Shown piece after piece: positions 44,346-56,418 of a stretch of DNA of 64,000 nt (the stretch's first letter is position 1; each line of letters begins with the position of its first letter). The notes beneath the pieces are model-generated. The model did not search any database and was not told the DNA's origin. It was given only the letters and a program-made list of their open reading frames with translations. Position numbers and translations under genes: made by a program. The stretch spans positions 62,001-126,000 of the forward strand of contig NW_019174009.1 of the NCBI RefSeq assembly GCF_001642475.1, written 5' to 3'. Source of the DNA: Fonsecaea monophora. Taxonomy: Eukaryota; Ascomycota; Eurotiomycetes; Chaetothyriales; Herpotrichiellaceae.

Positions 44346-45752
44346 TTGTATCTTGTTCTTCTCGTCAAGGCCTATGACGGAGATCTTGAGTCAACTTTGG
44401 CCGGAGATCACTCCCGTGTCGAAATGCGGTACAGGCAGAGGACAATCCGGAGGGCCGGGTTGTGTGGTATATATACCACACAACCCTCTCCCCCTCTCTC
44501 TGGAAACAAATCCCTGTCCCCTTTCCGTCCAACTTCTCTCACAATAGTCTACCTTGCAGCTCTCAGGCCCCCGCTGTGTCGGTTACGAGTAGGAAATAAG
44601 GCCGAACAGCGAAGCTTCTGGACGAATAAACTCTGAGGACGTACCTGAAGGAAAAGCACTTCTCTTGCCCCTTGTTCCATCTAATCGACCAGGGTTATAT
44701 CTGGTTGACGCGTATAACACGTGTATACTTAATTAATAAATATGACCTGATTTGGTCTGATTTGATCTGATTCAGCCAACTGTCCGAAGACCCAAGTGTG
44801 GGGCCTGATGCCGGGTTGCAGTTCGGTCATAGACCTACTGATGTGCCAATGAGTGCCAATGAGGATGTGAGAATGTAGTCGTCACACGTACCACCAGTAC
44901 GGCGTACATATGTATGTACCCAGGTACCAGGGAGGTAGGGACATACCTAGCCGTAGCTTGTGTCTTTATCTGAGAAATGAATGAATGAATTGTCGTCTAT
45001 CGCTGTGGGGGAGGAAGGGGCCTTGCATATTGCATGCAGGCTCGTATCTCGGGGCACGTAACATCTGATTCTAACGGTTGAAACTGATGCTGATACTGAT
45101 GCTCGCTCGGGTTCGGGTTCGGGTTCGCTTTATGCCGGCGAATCAGCTTCTATCATTATTATCACTAATACTCACCTATATGCATTTTTCTCCATATTTT
45201 CCTCCTTCTATCTTTCATCTCTCTCTCTCTACAAACTGTGATCCGAGTGGGCCTGATATGCTTCCCAGCTTCGAGGGAAGTCTGAACGCAAAGCCTGCAG
45301 CTACATTGAGCCAATCTCAAAGCAGCTACGTAGTGCTGCTCGGTGGCGGTCAAGGCGGAGTGAGTGAGTGAGTTGAGCATCATCCAAGCATGCAAAGAAG
45401 CAAGGCCGACCACATCGTGCGAAATATCAGAGACAGCTACACATTTCACGGCATGACTAAGATCATATTGCCAAAGAGCAGAGCGCGACAAGCAAAGCTC
45501 GACGCTGTGTCATTAGGATTAGAGCAATCAAGTACTCTCTAAAGATGTCCCGAACGAGTGTAGGCTCTTCGATTTCTCCAGACCGAGAGAAGCCGGGTAT
45601 CCCAAACGCCAAAACAACCTGATTTCTACCCAATGCGTCATAACACCAAAGGGGTTATGTGTGCCATCCCATAGCCAGACAAGGTACGATCCCATCCATC
45701 ATCCATGTTGCAAATTGGGGATTAGCATGAGTCAGTAAGCAGGAACCGGCAT
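44346..45752. other. intergenic region
   Basis: 1.4 kb between the MDR promoter and the 3' end of the coiled-coil gene. Besides the palindrome it contains GTAC-rich words near 44900-44930, GGGTTC repeats (45110-45127) and a pyrimidine-rich stretch (45190-45235). No gene supported. Confidence 0.45.
44457..44486. repeat. perfect 30-bp palindrome in promoter
   Basis: A 15-bp arm beginning GGGTTGTGTGG is followed immediately by its exact reverse complement, with no spacer; the centre is TATATA. It lies 112 bp upstream of the MDR start codon. It could be a binding site for a dimeric regulator or could extrude as a cruciform. Confidence 0.9.
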
Positions 45753-46330
45753 TCATGTTCGCGAGTTGTTGTATCCGGGGCCATCTGCCCTCGCCGACGA
45801 AGGAGATCGGCCTTGCTGGCCGTCACTGTCGCCGGAGCTGTCTTCCTCTGTTTCGTTATCCGCGAGGCCGAAAGCATTGGCAGACACGGGTTTCCGTTTG
45901 GTGATGACTGTGCTCTGCTGTCGTCTGTGCTTTGCTTCAAGTCGTTTCAGCTTTTCATCTGCTTCACGCAGTTTTGTTTCTAGCGTCTCGAGTTCATATC
46001 TCTGCGAAAGGACAGTGTCTTGTCTGTAATCCGAGGTATTGCGGTTAGCCGTGTTCGACTGGCATAGGGGGCAGGGGTGGATCGGGATGCGGCATACTTC
46101 TGAACCACAGCTTCCTCCAGTGCGCCAATACCGTTGAGCTTGAAAAGGTCGTCCAGTGTAGCAGAGAAGTCAAGGGCAATTGTTCTGGACAGGAGAGGAG
46201 TCGAGTTAGCTGGGAAACCTTTTGGAGGGACTGTATGCCTGGACGGCTTCTTGCGGGCGGATGCTTACGACTGGGGGCGCCCATTTGGTTGCCAGCCCGC
46301 GTCGGGATTCACTTCGTTCGATGCGTCCAT
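45753..46330 (-). CDS. small coiled-coil protein, unknown function
   Basis: Found only by joining three exons: 46330-46269, 46184-46098 and 46023-45753, total 420 nt, 139 residues. Donors are GTAAGC and GTATGC; both introns contain a CTAAC branch and end in CAG, and phases match. The N-terminus is polar, followed by TIALDFSATLDDLFKLNG and GALEEAVVQKQD. Residues about 52-85 form a charged heptad-rich coiled coil (LETLETKLREADEKLKRLEA). The C-terminus is acidic/serine-rich and disordered (ADNETEEDSSGDSDG). No family was recognised. The pattern suits a subunit of a larger complex, but that is inference. Three consistent exons with coding-like composition make a real gene likely. Confidence 0.7.
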
Positions 46331-47252
46331 TGTATAGGTGTGTCTGTGTGCTATCGTGTGAAAAGGCTGGGAGGAGGACAATGAAGGATCAAACAGCGAA
46401 ACGAAATTGTCGAGATATCGATATATTTGTAGTTGAGTATAAGTCGTGCAGGCAGCTGATCTGATCAACGACGAATTGAGTCACTTGATTGAAGTCAAGT
46501 GAACGAAACCTTGGAGGAAGCGATGACCTTAGGCAGACTGGTTCATGCCGTCTGCCCAGGTGCGAGGGAGGAATAATAGATAGAGATAGAGGTCGTAATT
46601 GCCTAGGTGCTGGTCTACCATCTGAGGCAGACCGCATCCTTGACGAGATTGTCGCGCCCAGCATCCTAGCAAAAAGGGGTTCACTGGTCAAGACGGTCCC
46701 TGAGGAGCAGGCACAGCAGGCCACCCCCGGGAGAGTTTAGGGCGCAGGGACTAGAAGTGTTAGGCGTCTCCAAGATGATTGGGGTATGCCGATCCCCGGC
46801 ACTCAGCCCTAGTAATTTGACCGCCTGCGCCTTGAAACCACTGGTATTCGTTGGGACTCTGGGAGCAACTGGCCTCTGCTGGCGCAGCTGGGCACCGAGA
46901 AGACCAAGCACGTTCGGTTAGGCTCGCACCAGTTGGATGACCTGCTTCCCGCTCCCTCATGTCTTGCACCTTTTCCCGCACCAAACAGTGTGTAGCGTGT
47001 TTGTCGCATCAAACAATTTTGCAAATTTCACCGTTAAAGCACTGAGCAGTTTCATTTCGTGTCACCGCATTTCTCTTTATTCCATCTCCACCACCACGCC
47101 CCTTGTGCCTCTCACTTCCAAGATCGCCCCTTGACGCGTTCCTGGGCCCTTGCGCCCCCCTTAGGGCTCGTGGTTTTGACTTTCTCAAAGAAGCACGCTT
47201 GGTCGCATCTCTAGGTAGAGCGATTTGTTCCTTCAACCACCGCGACGATGGG
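46331..47252. promoter_or_regulatory. divergent intergenic region and 5' leader
   Basis: About 0.9 kb between the divergent coiled-coil and bromodomain genes. The pyrimidine-rich part 47020-47130 is probably the bromodomain transcript leader. A five-codon upstream frame begins at 47248. No other gene supported. Confidence 0.5.
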
Positions 47253-47265
47253 ATGCCTTCACTAA
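47248..47265 (+). promoter_or_regulatory. minimal upstream ORF overlapping the main start
   Basis: ATG GGA TGC CTT CAC TAA starts 5 nt before the main start codon (47253) in another frame and ends inside the main coding region. Ribosomes taking the first ATG would miss the main start, so leaky scanning or reinitiation would tune output. Confidence 0.55.
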
Positions 47266-50237
47266 AAGCCTATACACCTTACGAGACCCTCGCTTTCTGC
47301 CAATCTGTCGTCCATCATGGCTCCGATACCGCTGCCTTTGAGGGTATTGCGACCGCCTTGAATGCCAACCAGCTCATTCGCGAGAGCGAGTCGTACGATC
47401 AGACTCGTTTGACTGCCGCGGCACTGCAAGGGTTATACCATGAGCTCCTGGTCGAAGAGAGAAAAATACAGACTCCTCCTATGGTGAATGGCGACAATGC
47501 GAAATATGGTACGAACCCGCGAAAGCGGAAGTTGTCCACCTCGCCCACTCCACCCCCAGCTGCGGCTGGAAGTGACGGCGATGAACAGAGAATATTGCAA
47601 GCCCTAGTAGACAAACTCTATGCTCGCTTCAGGGAACAGGCCATAAAAGAAATACGACAGGAAGAGGATGACTATCTTAGGCTGCAAGCTGAAATCTCGG
47701 AACTCGAAAAGGCTGAAGAGGAGAACGAGAGGCAGCAAGCTGATACTGAACGAGTGAAAACGCCGCAAATTGAAAAGCCTCAGACAATCACAGAGGTAGC
47801 CTCGAAGCCTCCAGCAGTCGAAACCAGCACTGATACCACAAATGCAACGCTGCCCGCTGGCATAGAGGTAAATCGAAAAGAGCAGATCACTCCACCTGTG
47901 GGCGCAACTCCAGCACCAGCAGCAGATGCAGAGGTGTCGCCAGCATCCGTCCGCAGCAGCCTGCACCAACCTCTCGCACCGTCACACTCTCCTGCTCCCA
48001 CTACTCCTACCCTTGTTCCAAAAGGATCAGCAGAAGCTACTCCGATAAGACCATCACAACAAGCACCAGCACATCCTCCGCATCAGTCGCCGGGAGCGTT
48101 TCACCGTACTCTTCCAGTTCCTTCTCCCCAGCGACCAAACTATGGCGCTATCAATCCCCAGCATTTTCAGCCAGGCCCTCACGGTCAACCTGTACCAGTA
48201 TTACCACAATATGTTGGATCGCCTCACATGCCTCCACCCCCAGAGTTTCCCCCTCAAAAGCGCGGAAATTCAGCATCTGGCCAGGGACGAGGCTCGCCTA
48301 TCCCAATGCAGCCTCAGCAGCCATATCCAGGATATGCTGGATATCCACAGCAGCCTCCTTGGCCTCACCATATGCCTCCTCAGTACCCTCAACCTCCACC
48401 GTATCCTAATTCGCCGTATTACATGCAATCTCCTGCTGGGCGTCCTACTATATCATATCAAACTCCACATCATCCGACATACGTGCCGTACCCTCAAAGC
48501 GCCCCTGTTCACTATCAGGGACAGCCTTCACATCCACAAATATGGCCATCACCACAGCCTGGCCAGCCATATTATGGATATCCTGGTTCCGCAAATGTGA
48601 CACCGGTACTTAGAAGCGACTCGCGTCAAGCATTACACCGAGGAAGATCGTCAACGCCGTGGAAGAAGCGATCTCAAGCTCCTATGAGTATCCGGCCACC
48701 AAGTCCGACTCGACCTGAGCGGGAGGTCAGCCCTCTCACGGACACGGAATCGCCGACTCGAGCAGGAAAGGTGACAAAATCTCCGGGCAAGATGGACCAA
48801 AAGGTCGAAGAAAGCACCTTATCCGTGCCAGAAGCTGCACCACCGACTAGAGGCCGACAGGCAGCAAGTGCCACACCTAGTGCCTTTGCCGCGTCACGAT
48901 CGCAGTCACTTGCTTCGTTCACGTCAGACACTCCGACAGACAAGCGCAAGAAGGGTGGCCAGGCTCACAAGATCAAGGCTGAGCCTCCCAGTACTCCTGT
49001 ACCGATACCGTCCGATACAGAACAGCCGACGCAAAGAACCAGCAATCGTCGCGGAAGACCTCGAACCACTGCAGCACCCCCTAAGACTGACCTGATTCAG
49101 CCAGCTGCCAATACGAATAAACGCAAGCGTTCACTAGTTCGCGATTCTCCCACCCCTCCCCCTTCACTCCCAACACAGTTACCATCCCCACCGACCGCGA
49201 CAGTCACACATTTACAGCCTCAACCCTCTATGCGCCAACAATCCTCGGGTTCATCATCACATGATCTCTCGTATGTTTGTGTCTCCAAGAGCTTTGCCAA
49301 AACGGCTCAGCTCTTGCTCAATGATCTCGTCTCCCACAAACTTGCGAGCATCTTTGCCAAGCCGCTCTCCGAGCGTGATGCGCCAGGATACAAGGACCTT
49401 GTCTCGAAACCCCAGGATCTAAAGAGTATCAAGGTGGCGATCACGAAAGGAGGTAAAGCAGCCCTGGCAGCGATTGAGGCGTTCGAAGAGAGAGCCGACA
49501 ACCAAAATGCTGGAGATGTGGGCGTCAGCCAGCAGGTTTCCCCCAATAAAGCCACTGCGCCCACGACGGGATTGGTTGGAAACTCATCTGGGGCGGAAAG
49601 GGCATTGGGAAATGGAGTCTACCTTGTGAAAGCGACAGAAGACCTTGTGCCTCCCAAAGGAATCGTGAACTCGGCGCAGCTTGAGCTGGAGCTTGTCCGC
49701 ATGTTCGCAAACGCAGTCATGTTCAACCCTTTGCCAAGCTCAGAACGAGGCTTTGGCCGCTCTCTCCGCCTAAGGAAACGAGGGGTGGACCTGGCTCCCC
49801 AGTTCAAAGAGGGGGATGGAAATCATGACGGCGGAGCAAACGAGAGTGAGGAGTCGGACGAAGGCAGTCCTAGGGAGGAGGGCGGTATTATCTCGGACAC
49901 GCGAGAGATGTTCGAGGATGTCATGGCCAGGGTGAGGAAGTGGAAAGAGCTTGAGCTCGAGAGACTGGGAAACGTCGACACTGGCATGACCATGGAGGCT
50001 GAGCACACTGCCGCTACCCCGACACCGGGCACCTTGAAGCCAGCGCTCCAGGGCCCGACACTGGGGAGTACCGGTGGTAATGGAAGTACGAGTGTCAGTG
50101 CTATCGTCAGCGGCAGTGCCAGCCTTCGACACTCTGAGAGTGTTGAAAAAGAAGACGAAGGAGCCGCAACACCAAGCACGCCAGTGGCATCAGGAACGGG
50201 AACAGCGAGGAAAAGGAGGCGCATTGCGGACGGCTAG
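47253..50237 (+). CDS. bromodomain protein, probable NuA4-associated (Bdc1-like)
   Basis: Single exon, 994 residues from the only in-frame ATG near the 5' end. N-terminus SLKAYTPYETLAFCQSVV opens a helical domain (to about 75). A charged coiled coil lies near 135-165 (RFREQAIKEIRQEEDDYLR, ELEKAEEENERQQ). Residues about 240-480 are very rich in proline, glutamine and tyrosine (PYPGYAGYPQQPPWP), low-complexity and disordered, followed by basic/serine-rich segments with AT-hook-like RGRPRTT near 595. The bromodomain is at about 673-890, with ZA-loop residues APGYKDLVSKPQDLKSIK and the acetyl-lysine-binding asparagine in AVMFNPLP (about 824). A disordered insertion of about 60 residues separates these parts. 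The layout resembles fungal NuA4 bromodomain subunits such as fission-yeast Bdc1; complex membership is inferred. Confidence 0.82.
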   Translation: MPSLKAYTPYETLAFCQSVVHHGSDTAAFEGIATALNANQLIRESESYDQTRLTAAALQGLYHELLVEERKIQTPPMVNGDNAKYGTNPRKRKLSTSPTPPPAAAGSDGDEQRILQALVDKLYARFREQAIKEIRQEEDDYLRLQAEISELEKAEEENERQQADTERVKTPQIEKPQTITEVASKPPAVETSTDTTNATLPAGIEVNRKEQITPPVGATPAPAADAEVSPASVRSSLHQPLAPSHSPAPTTPTLVPKGSAEATPIRPSQQAPAHPPHQSPGAFHRTLPVPSPQRPNYGAINPQHFQPGPHGQPVPVLPQYVGSPHMPPPPEFPPQKRGNSASGQGRGSPIPMQPQQPYPGYAGYPQQPPWPHHMPPQYPQPPPYPNSPYYMQSPAGRPTISYQTPHHPTYVPYPQSAPVHYQGQPSHPQIWPSPQPGQPYYGYPGSANVTPVLRSDSRQALHRGRSSTPWKKRSQAPMSIRPPSPTRPEREVSPLTDTESPTRAGKVTKSPGKMDQKVEESTLSVPEAAPPTRGRQAASATPSAFAASRSQSLASFTSDTPTDKRKKGGQAHKIKAEPPSTPVPIPSDTEQPTQRTSNRRGRPRTTAAPPKTDLIQPAANTNKRKRSLVRDSPTPPPSLPTQLPSPPTATVTHLQPQPSMRQQSSGSSSHDLSYVCVSKSFAKTAQLLLNDLVSHKLASIFAKPLSERDAPGYKDLVSKPQDLKSIKVAITKGGKAALAAIEAFEERADNQNAGDVGVSQQVSPNKATAPTTGLVGNSSGAERALGNGVYLVKATEDLVPPKGIVNSAQLELELVRMFANAVMFNPLPSSERGFGRSLRLRKRGVDLAPQFKEGDGNHDGGANESEESDEGSPREEGGIISDTREMFEDVMARVRKWKELELERLGNVDTGMTMEAEHTAATPTPGTLKPALQGPTLGSTGGNGSTSVSAIVSGSASLRHSESVEKEDEGAATPSTPVASGTGTARKRRRIADG

Positions 50238-50667
50238 TGGATCAAGGTGATGCTCCACTGACTGCCATGAAGATGTCATCGTGATTGTGGCAGAAGTTCC
50301 CAGTCCTGCATACTCCTGTTCAGTGTTCAACCCAGGTCCGAGTGATCAAACACCTGTTTCTAGAAGGTATAACGAAGCGCTCGTTCATGGGATCCGAACC
50401 GGTTCATGTCTGGCCACCCTCAGCGTTTTTTATGTAAAATCATGGAATGGACAATGAGGTGTTTTTGATTTTCAAACAAAAGGCGCAACATGCGCATGCA
50501 TACATGTATGACCAGACCAACAAGGGCCATAACCGTGTGCTTTTTTCCCCCTCACCCGGTTTCACCGTAGATGGATAAATCGTAACGAAAGGGAGTGAGT
50601 AAGTGAGTGGACCTGGTAGTTCAACAGACAGGAAGCCATGAATTGAATAGACTCGAATCGAATTCAT

Positions 50668-50668
<1 letters not shown>

Positions 50669-50723
<55 letters not shown>
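50669..50723. repeat. (GT)n microsatellite, about 27 units
   Basis: An uninterrupted alternating GT run of 55 bases. It lies about 430 bp downstream of the bromodomain stop codon and is probably polymorphic. Confidence 0.95.
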
Positions 50724-50725
<2 letters not shown>

Positions 50726-53700
50726 ACTTATGTACGAGTATATAGTATGTCGCCGGCCTCTCTCTCTCCTCTTCTGCTGGACATCATGATTATGTCTTAT
50801 ATGTATGGTATGGTATCAACACCTTAGTGAAAGGAGGTTGAGGCCTGACAGAATACTGACTTATTTACCTACATCCCTACCTATTCACCAGTCCACGTAC
50901 CTGTACACTTGTATGCTTGGTGGTATGACACGTCGTGGTCTCTAATGTCTTGGCTCGTCCGCCTATCCCTATGAGAGACTATAGGATAGAGGAAGAAAGG
51001 GGGAATAGAAGGAGACTGACACTGCAATGGAGTGACAATGGCAATGGCAATGCAAAGAGAGTTCTAGTCTGCTCAACTCTCTTCTCTGCTTTTGCTGCGT
51101 TGCGTTGCCTTTCTCTCTCCGGCCTCGCACTCTCTCATTCTCCCTACCTGACTTGCCTTGTCTTGGTTTGTCCTGCTCTGCCATGGCTAGGCTTGCCCAG
51201 CCGTTACCCTCCATGCCACTTTGTTTTATGCTTTGTTTTTGTTTGGCTCTGGTCTTGATATTCCGCGCGGCTTTCCTCTTCGAGTCCGTCTCGAGCGGAT
51301 GGAGAGCGGCCGCTTCGGTCCCAGGAGACATACCGGGTATGCGGATTTGCAGTTGAATGAACCTGCGACGCTCGCACTAGGACAGAACGGTGGACGAAAA
51401 CGAAAGGGCAAAGATGCAAATCTGTGATCGGGTATCTTACCCAGGTATCGGATTGGCCGAGAGTTAGATGGGGGGGTTGTCCTCGCTTTTGCTCAACAAA
51501 GTGTAGGGCCTTCGATTGAAACCAATCAGTCAGCCGCTCGGACTTTCTGGTTCACCTTGAATATTTGCATGAACACGACGTTGGTTGGTCCACCGTCCAA
51601 AAAGCCTTTCCCCGCAAACCAACGAGCATACTTCGGAAGTATAAAGGTACATCCGAATCTAGAGGCACGCTCGCCACCATTGGAGTTTAGCTGAAAACGA
51701 AAGGAGTCAAAGTCAATCCCCGATAGGATTTCGGTCTCCCACACGCTTCGCGCTCGTTTGTTTGCTTGCATGCAGAAATGAATGGATATGCGGGTGATCA
51801 AGTAGCTGGTCGAATCGGAGGTACCTACCCTTGCGGACTGCCTCACTCATCAAGCATAACCGTACCTGCAGCGATGTGGAAAAGATTTGAGATCGGACGT
51901 CTATTGGATAGCTTCCCCAGAGCGCAGACCCAAACGAATAAAAAGAGCGACAGAGAGAGCGACCATCCGCTGAAAGATGTTCCCACTGTCCCTTGGACAA
52001 TAAGGTTGATCAATACCTTCGTCCAGCTGAACGCTGGAAATTGTCTGTCTTCGGATGGACGATCATTCTCTGGTGCATAACAGTAATGATGGACGATGAA
52101 TGAAAGATTGCGGTGGGGACTTTGTACCCTCAGCTCATCACAACCAACGCGAACTGTAGTGGCGAGACATGGCGAACATTTCTGGACCACCAGGATACGA
52201 CCCTGCTGACTGTCCAATATCGAGGCTTGGTAGTTAGGTGGTAGTCGACGCTTAGGTAGAGTCATGTCGTGACAGGAAGCTGGACGCGATTTGTGGGCGT
52301 TTTGTCCCATTACTTGTACTAGGCTTGTGTTAGGAAAAGTCCCAGGAGTTTCAGGCTGCGCTTCCTCGCCGTGCTGCTCATTCTAACGTCAAGGGACCCT
52401 GGTGAGCCCCGTGTTGCTTGGACGAGTCCGTCCTCGGCGAGCATGGCCGCACTTCATCCCTGATGTGGGGGTTTGAGATTGATCTCGTCCTGCAGGGAAT
52501 ACTAGAGGAAGCGACAACCCCTTTCGCAAAAGCGATCGCTGTCGGAGGATAACCTTATCTTGGACTTTTACTTTCAAAGAGATAATAATATAGCAACCTC
52601 GGGACCGGGGCTCTGATTCTCCGCAGTCGAACAAATTTCTCGTGTTTCAGCTTTCGACCCAAGCTTGCAGACCCTGATCATCTCAAGGGCAGACCCTGTT
52701 GTCTATCAGGTGAGCGGGATACCCACATAGCAAGTACTGCTGCTTGAGTACGAGGTATATTCGTTGGATCATCCTTGGAGTTGCCGGAGCTTCTATTTTC
52801 CTGCAAGAGTGGTGTCAATGTGGGCATGGGAATCAAAAGCTGAACCAGTGTCTCGAGGGTGGATATTGCCAGTGGTCAATCTTCCCGTGCGAAGTCCGCC
52901 CGAAACTGGAATGATGATTCGGATTTCCAGGTTTTGGTGGACACAATGGATTGGCAAGGTCGAAGGCTGTGTGAATCGAAGGGAAAATCGTAGCTGGAGG
53001 TCACTTCCCGCTATGGCCGAGCTTGCGAACACCAATCAATTGGCCCCTGAGGCGGGAAAAGAGGACAGGAATGGCGCAAAATAACGTCGTCGTCACACAA
53101 AAGCCAATTCGTACAGTTCCAGAGGCACATTGTCTAGTGCCATCGTCATGACTTAGAATCTCCAGCCCCACCAAGTCGGATGATCCGGAGCGCCATGGTC
53201 GACAAAGGCAGACAGGGAGAAGAAACAAAAGACAAGGTGGAGAGTGTGAGCCTGTTTGATCCAACTCCAAATCCGTACCTTTTCACGAATCGTAGCGCTT
53301 TGGCCTCGAGGGCTATCACCAGCGCGTAGTACTTTTTCCCCCTGGCCATTCTTGACTCCGGGAATCGCCTTTGCCTGGCCGGAAATTTGCCCCTGCTCAG
53401 AGTGATTGATTCAAAACCAACCTCCTGCTGCTGACCGTGACGTGTCAATCTCTCAACCAGGAATTGATGGTCGCATATGAAGGTCACGAGTGCATTGTCT
53501 GCGCAATAAGTCATCTCCGAAGGAAGCTTGGATATCTCCACAACGTCGGTACGCGAGGTTGACTCGTTCTCTGTAAAAGCCCAGCGCGAATGATTGGAAC
53601 CGAGGGCTCCGTATGAGGTATACATCCCACAGCGCTTACTAGTGGGGGACATAGTACCAACACAGGCTGCAAAAAGAGAGCTTGCCAGCGCACAATCGCG

Positions 53701-56400
53701 AATCCCTCCCCTAAAGCGATGGATGCAATGCAAGCAGAGGGTTATTTTGCTATTGCCCTATTATCTGATTCGTCCGAAACGGGAGGAAATTCCTTGGAAT
53801 CATCGAACTAATTGGTCTCGTGACGGATCGTAAAGTTGCAAGCCCAGTAATACGATTCGAAAATCGCCAGGATACGCAATGAGTGGAAAGATGCATGTCG
53901 GGGCGGTGTGACAGCGAAGAATCGCTTTCGCAAATAAACAACTGAGGTTTGCGGATGGAAAAGTATTCCAGCCTCTCGTCAAGGCGCAAAACCCTGGAGA
54001 TGATGCTGCCCATTCCCGATTTGACCTGTGCGCGGAACGCCCATTTCCATCCAGGTGCAGGTCGAAACGGCCGGAGCGCGGAAGCGAGGTCCAGAGGAAG
54101 GCGTCGAAGCTTCGCTGCAGAGTATTGGTGCTACCTAATAGTTCTTGGGCGGCAGCAAGCTGAAAACAAGACGGGCTTTTGGTATTTGGCCGTGGTACCC
54201 AGCCAATTGAGGCCAACGAAGGGCCAATAATGAGGGTCAAATGGCAATCCTGGTCGCCCGGAGCTTGGTGCGCCCCCACGTCACAGAACACCTGGCACAA
54301 GGCACCCTGTCCAGCCGAGGCTCTAGGGCGTTTGGGTTCACAAGACAAATGATGTGATGGATGCGTGGCTAAATCCGGGGTGCGTCTCCTCATCAGGGAG
54401 CTGCTGCTCTGGTCTTATCTCCCTGCCAGTGAGGGCGGCCGACCTACCCGACAAGCGAGGGGGCACGACGTCAACTCGATCCACCCTCGATCCGGTTATC
54501 GGCCTCGCTGCCACCTCTTGTGCCTTTTTCTGAAACAGGTACAGGTCGTTTTCCTTTGCCGGCATTGCGGAGAAAGGGGGGCTAGTAAGGCTCAGGGCAG
54601 AGACAAGTACCGAGTATGGAGCGCCAGACAAACTCAGGGAGGAGAAGCCGGAGTCGTACCCAATTTTTTCGCGCCCGGAATGCTTGGTCTTTGCTCGAAG
54701 TGGCAGGGTTGGCAGCCTGCTAAATGGCCACGCATTTTGTCTGCTCTTGGTTGGATCAAGGGTGTCTGTACGAGGTACCCATCTCATCTCGCAACCTCGT
54801 CGCTGCGCCCGACGGAGGTGGCTCAAAGGAGACGAGTCCATGGGAGGTGGGGAGGAGGACTTCTTGTTTACGCCTGACCGAGACGATCTTCTGGGGCCGA
54901 AAGCAACGTGGACAGGACTAGGACGTGCCGCTGTCGCATTGGAAGGAATATAGTACTCCGTAGGTACAGGTAGTTTTTTTGTCGACCGAAACCCGGACTC
55001 TGTCGGGGCTTGTGGGTATGTGGACTTTGGGAGCGGTGTTGGTGGAAGGGGGGAAAATTCAATCAAGTTGGCTGCCCGGACGGATGCTGGATGCCTAGTG
55101 CGGGCTAGCGAGGCCCAACGGGTTGGTTCTTGGATACACCAGTACCTGTCATTTCAAACAGATTTTCTGCCCTTAACCATCACAAACCTACCAACCTAGT
55201 ATCCGAGTCTGACATCAGTTCGAGCCACCACCACTACCACCTCCTTGAAAATTGACCATCTCCAGCAAATAAGGTCCATCGGAAGTGGTACGAGAGAGCT
55301 TCCATTCAAGTCCAGCACCAGCAGTTTCCATATTAAGTCAGCTGTACATATGACATGCAGGACAAACTACTCGTGGAGGACAGCATGATCTACTCTGAAA
55401 ACTGCCAACGAAGATGGTCCCCGCTTACTACTGGATAGGGTGCAATTGTTCCAGTGCCGTCGAGCCGTCCAAAAACGGGCGTCCCTTGTCAGACTGTCGC
55501 AGTCTTCCTACTCAGGCATGTCAGGGCCTCAGAGATGGATATATCCTTGTGTCAGACCGAGAATTTTCTGTTATCCCACGGCCTTCGTCTGTGTGCCTTT
55601 TGGCGAATCTAGGCTCGATGGAGAGAGCGTGTGCAGTGCGAGGCGACAAGAACAACAACCAGCAGCACAAGGGGGCACATTCTAGCGGTTGCGAGGAGCG
55701 AACACCAGATTGTAATCTGGTCCAAGCGGTGGTCATGAGTGTGGGGGTTTGCGGCCCATTGACTTGCAGCTGCAGCAGAGGATCCGAGAAAGATTGGAGA
55801 TGGCATCTGCCACGTATGCGGCGCAGTGCAGAAAATCGCCATTCCATGCATGTCAAATCGTGCTCTCTTGATCGAGCTCGGTCCAAAGGGCTCTAGTTAC
55901 GAGCGACCCAAGCCGCAGCTGGTCGGCACGATGCGACAGGCGGGTTGCAGATGCGCGATTCTTGAATGCGTAAGGACCGGTTCTTTTGCTGGTTCATGAG
56001 TTCGTGTCTGCGTGTGGGCATGTGGAGGGGGGTGCATCGTCAGCGGACACAATTGAGACGACCAGATTCGGTCCTCTGCAGCAGAACAGGTCAGCGGAGT
56101 GGTGAGGCGAGGCTTTTGACGTGCACTACTCAGTTGTTTCTATCGTTCAGATGCCGTTTGACCCAGAAAGCGTTGTTGCAGAAGTCATGCCGTCAGCTGA
56201 ATTGGCCATCGCACCAGATTGCACCATTGGGCTTCCCATCTGGTAGTTTGCACGTGTCCCATATCACCCGTTGTGGCCTCGTATACCCATCCGACCTCAC
56301 TACCATGGACCTCGCCCCTAGGCCATCGCCCGTTGAATGGTACCATTTTTTACTATACTTGTACCAATGTGACGGACAGAACCGGAATGATGAATTTGTT

Positions 56401-56418
56401 GGGGGGGGGGGGGGGGGG
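56401..56418. repeat. 18-base guanine tract
   Basis: Eighteen consecutive G residues on the plus strand within the gene-poor region. Length is prone to sequencing and polymerase error. Similar shorter tracts occur at 21020-21029 and 31985-31998. Confidence 0.9.

Noticed and set aside
53146..53733. 195-codon minus-strand frame
   Set aside because: No domain, no homologue recalled and no splice structure; it could be chance in GC-balanced DNA.
54338..55066. 242-codon minus-strand frame rich in serine and proline
   Set aside because: It lacks a good ATG at its start, has no recognisable motif, and is overlapped by comparable frames on the opposite strand.
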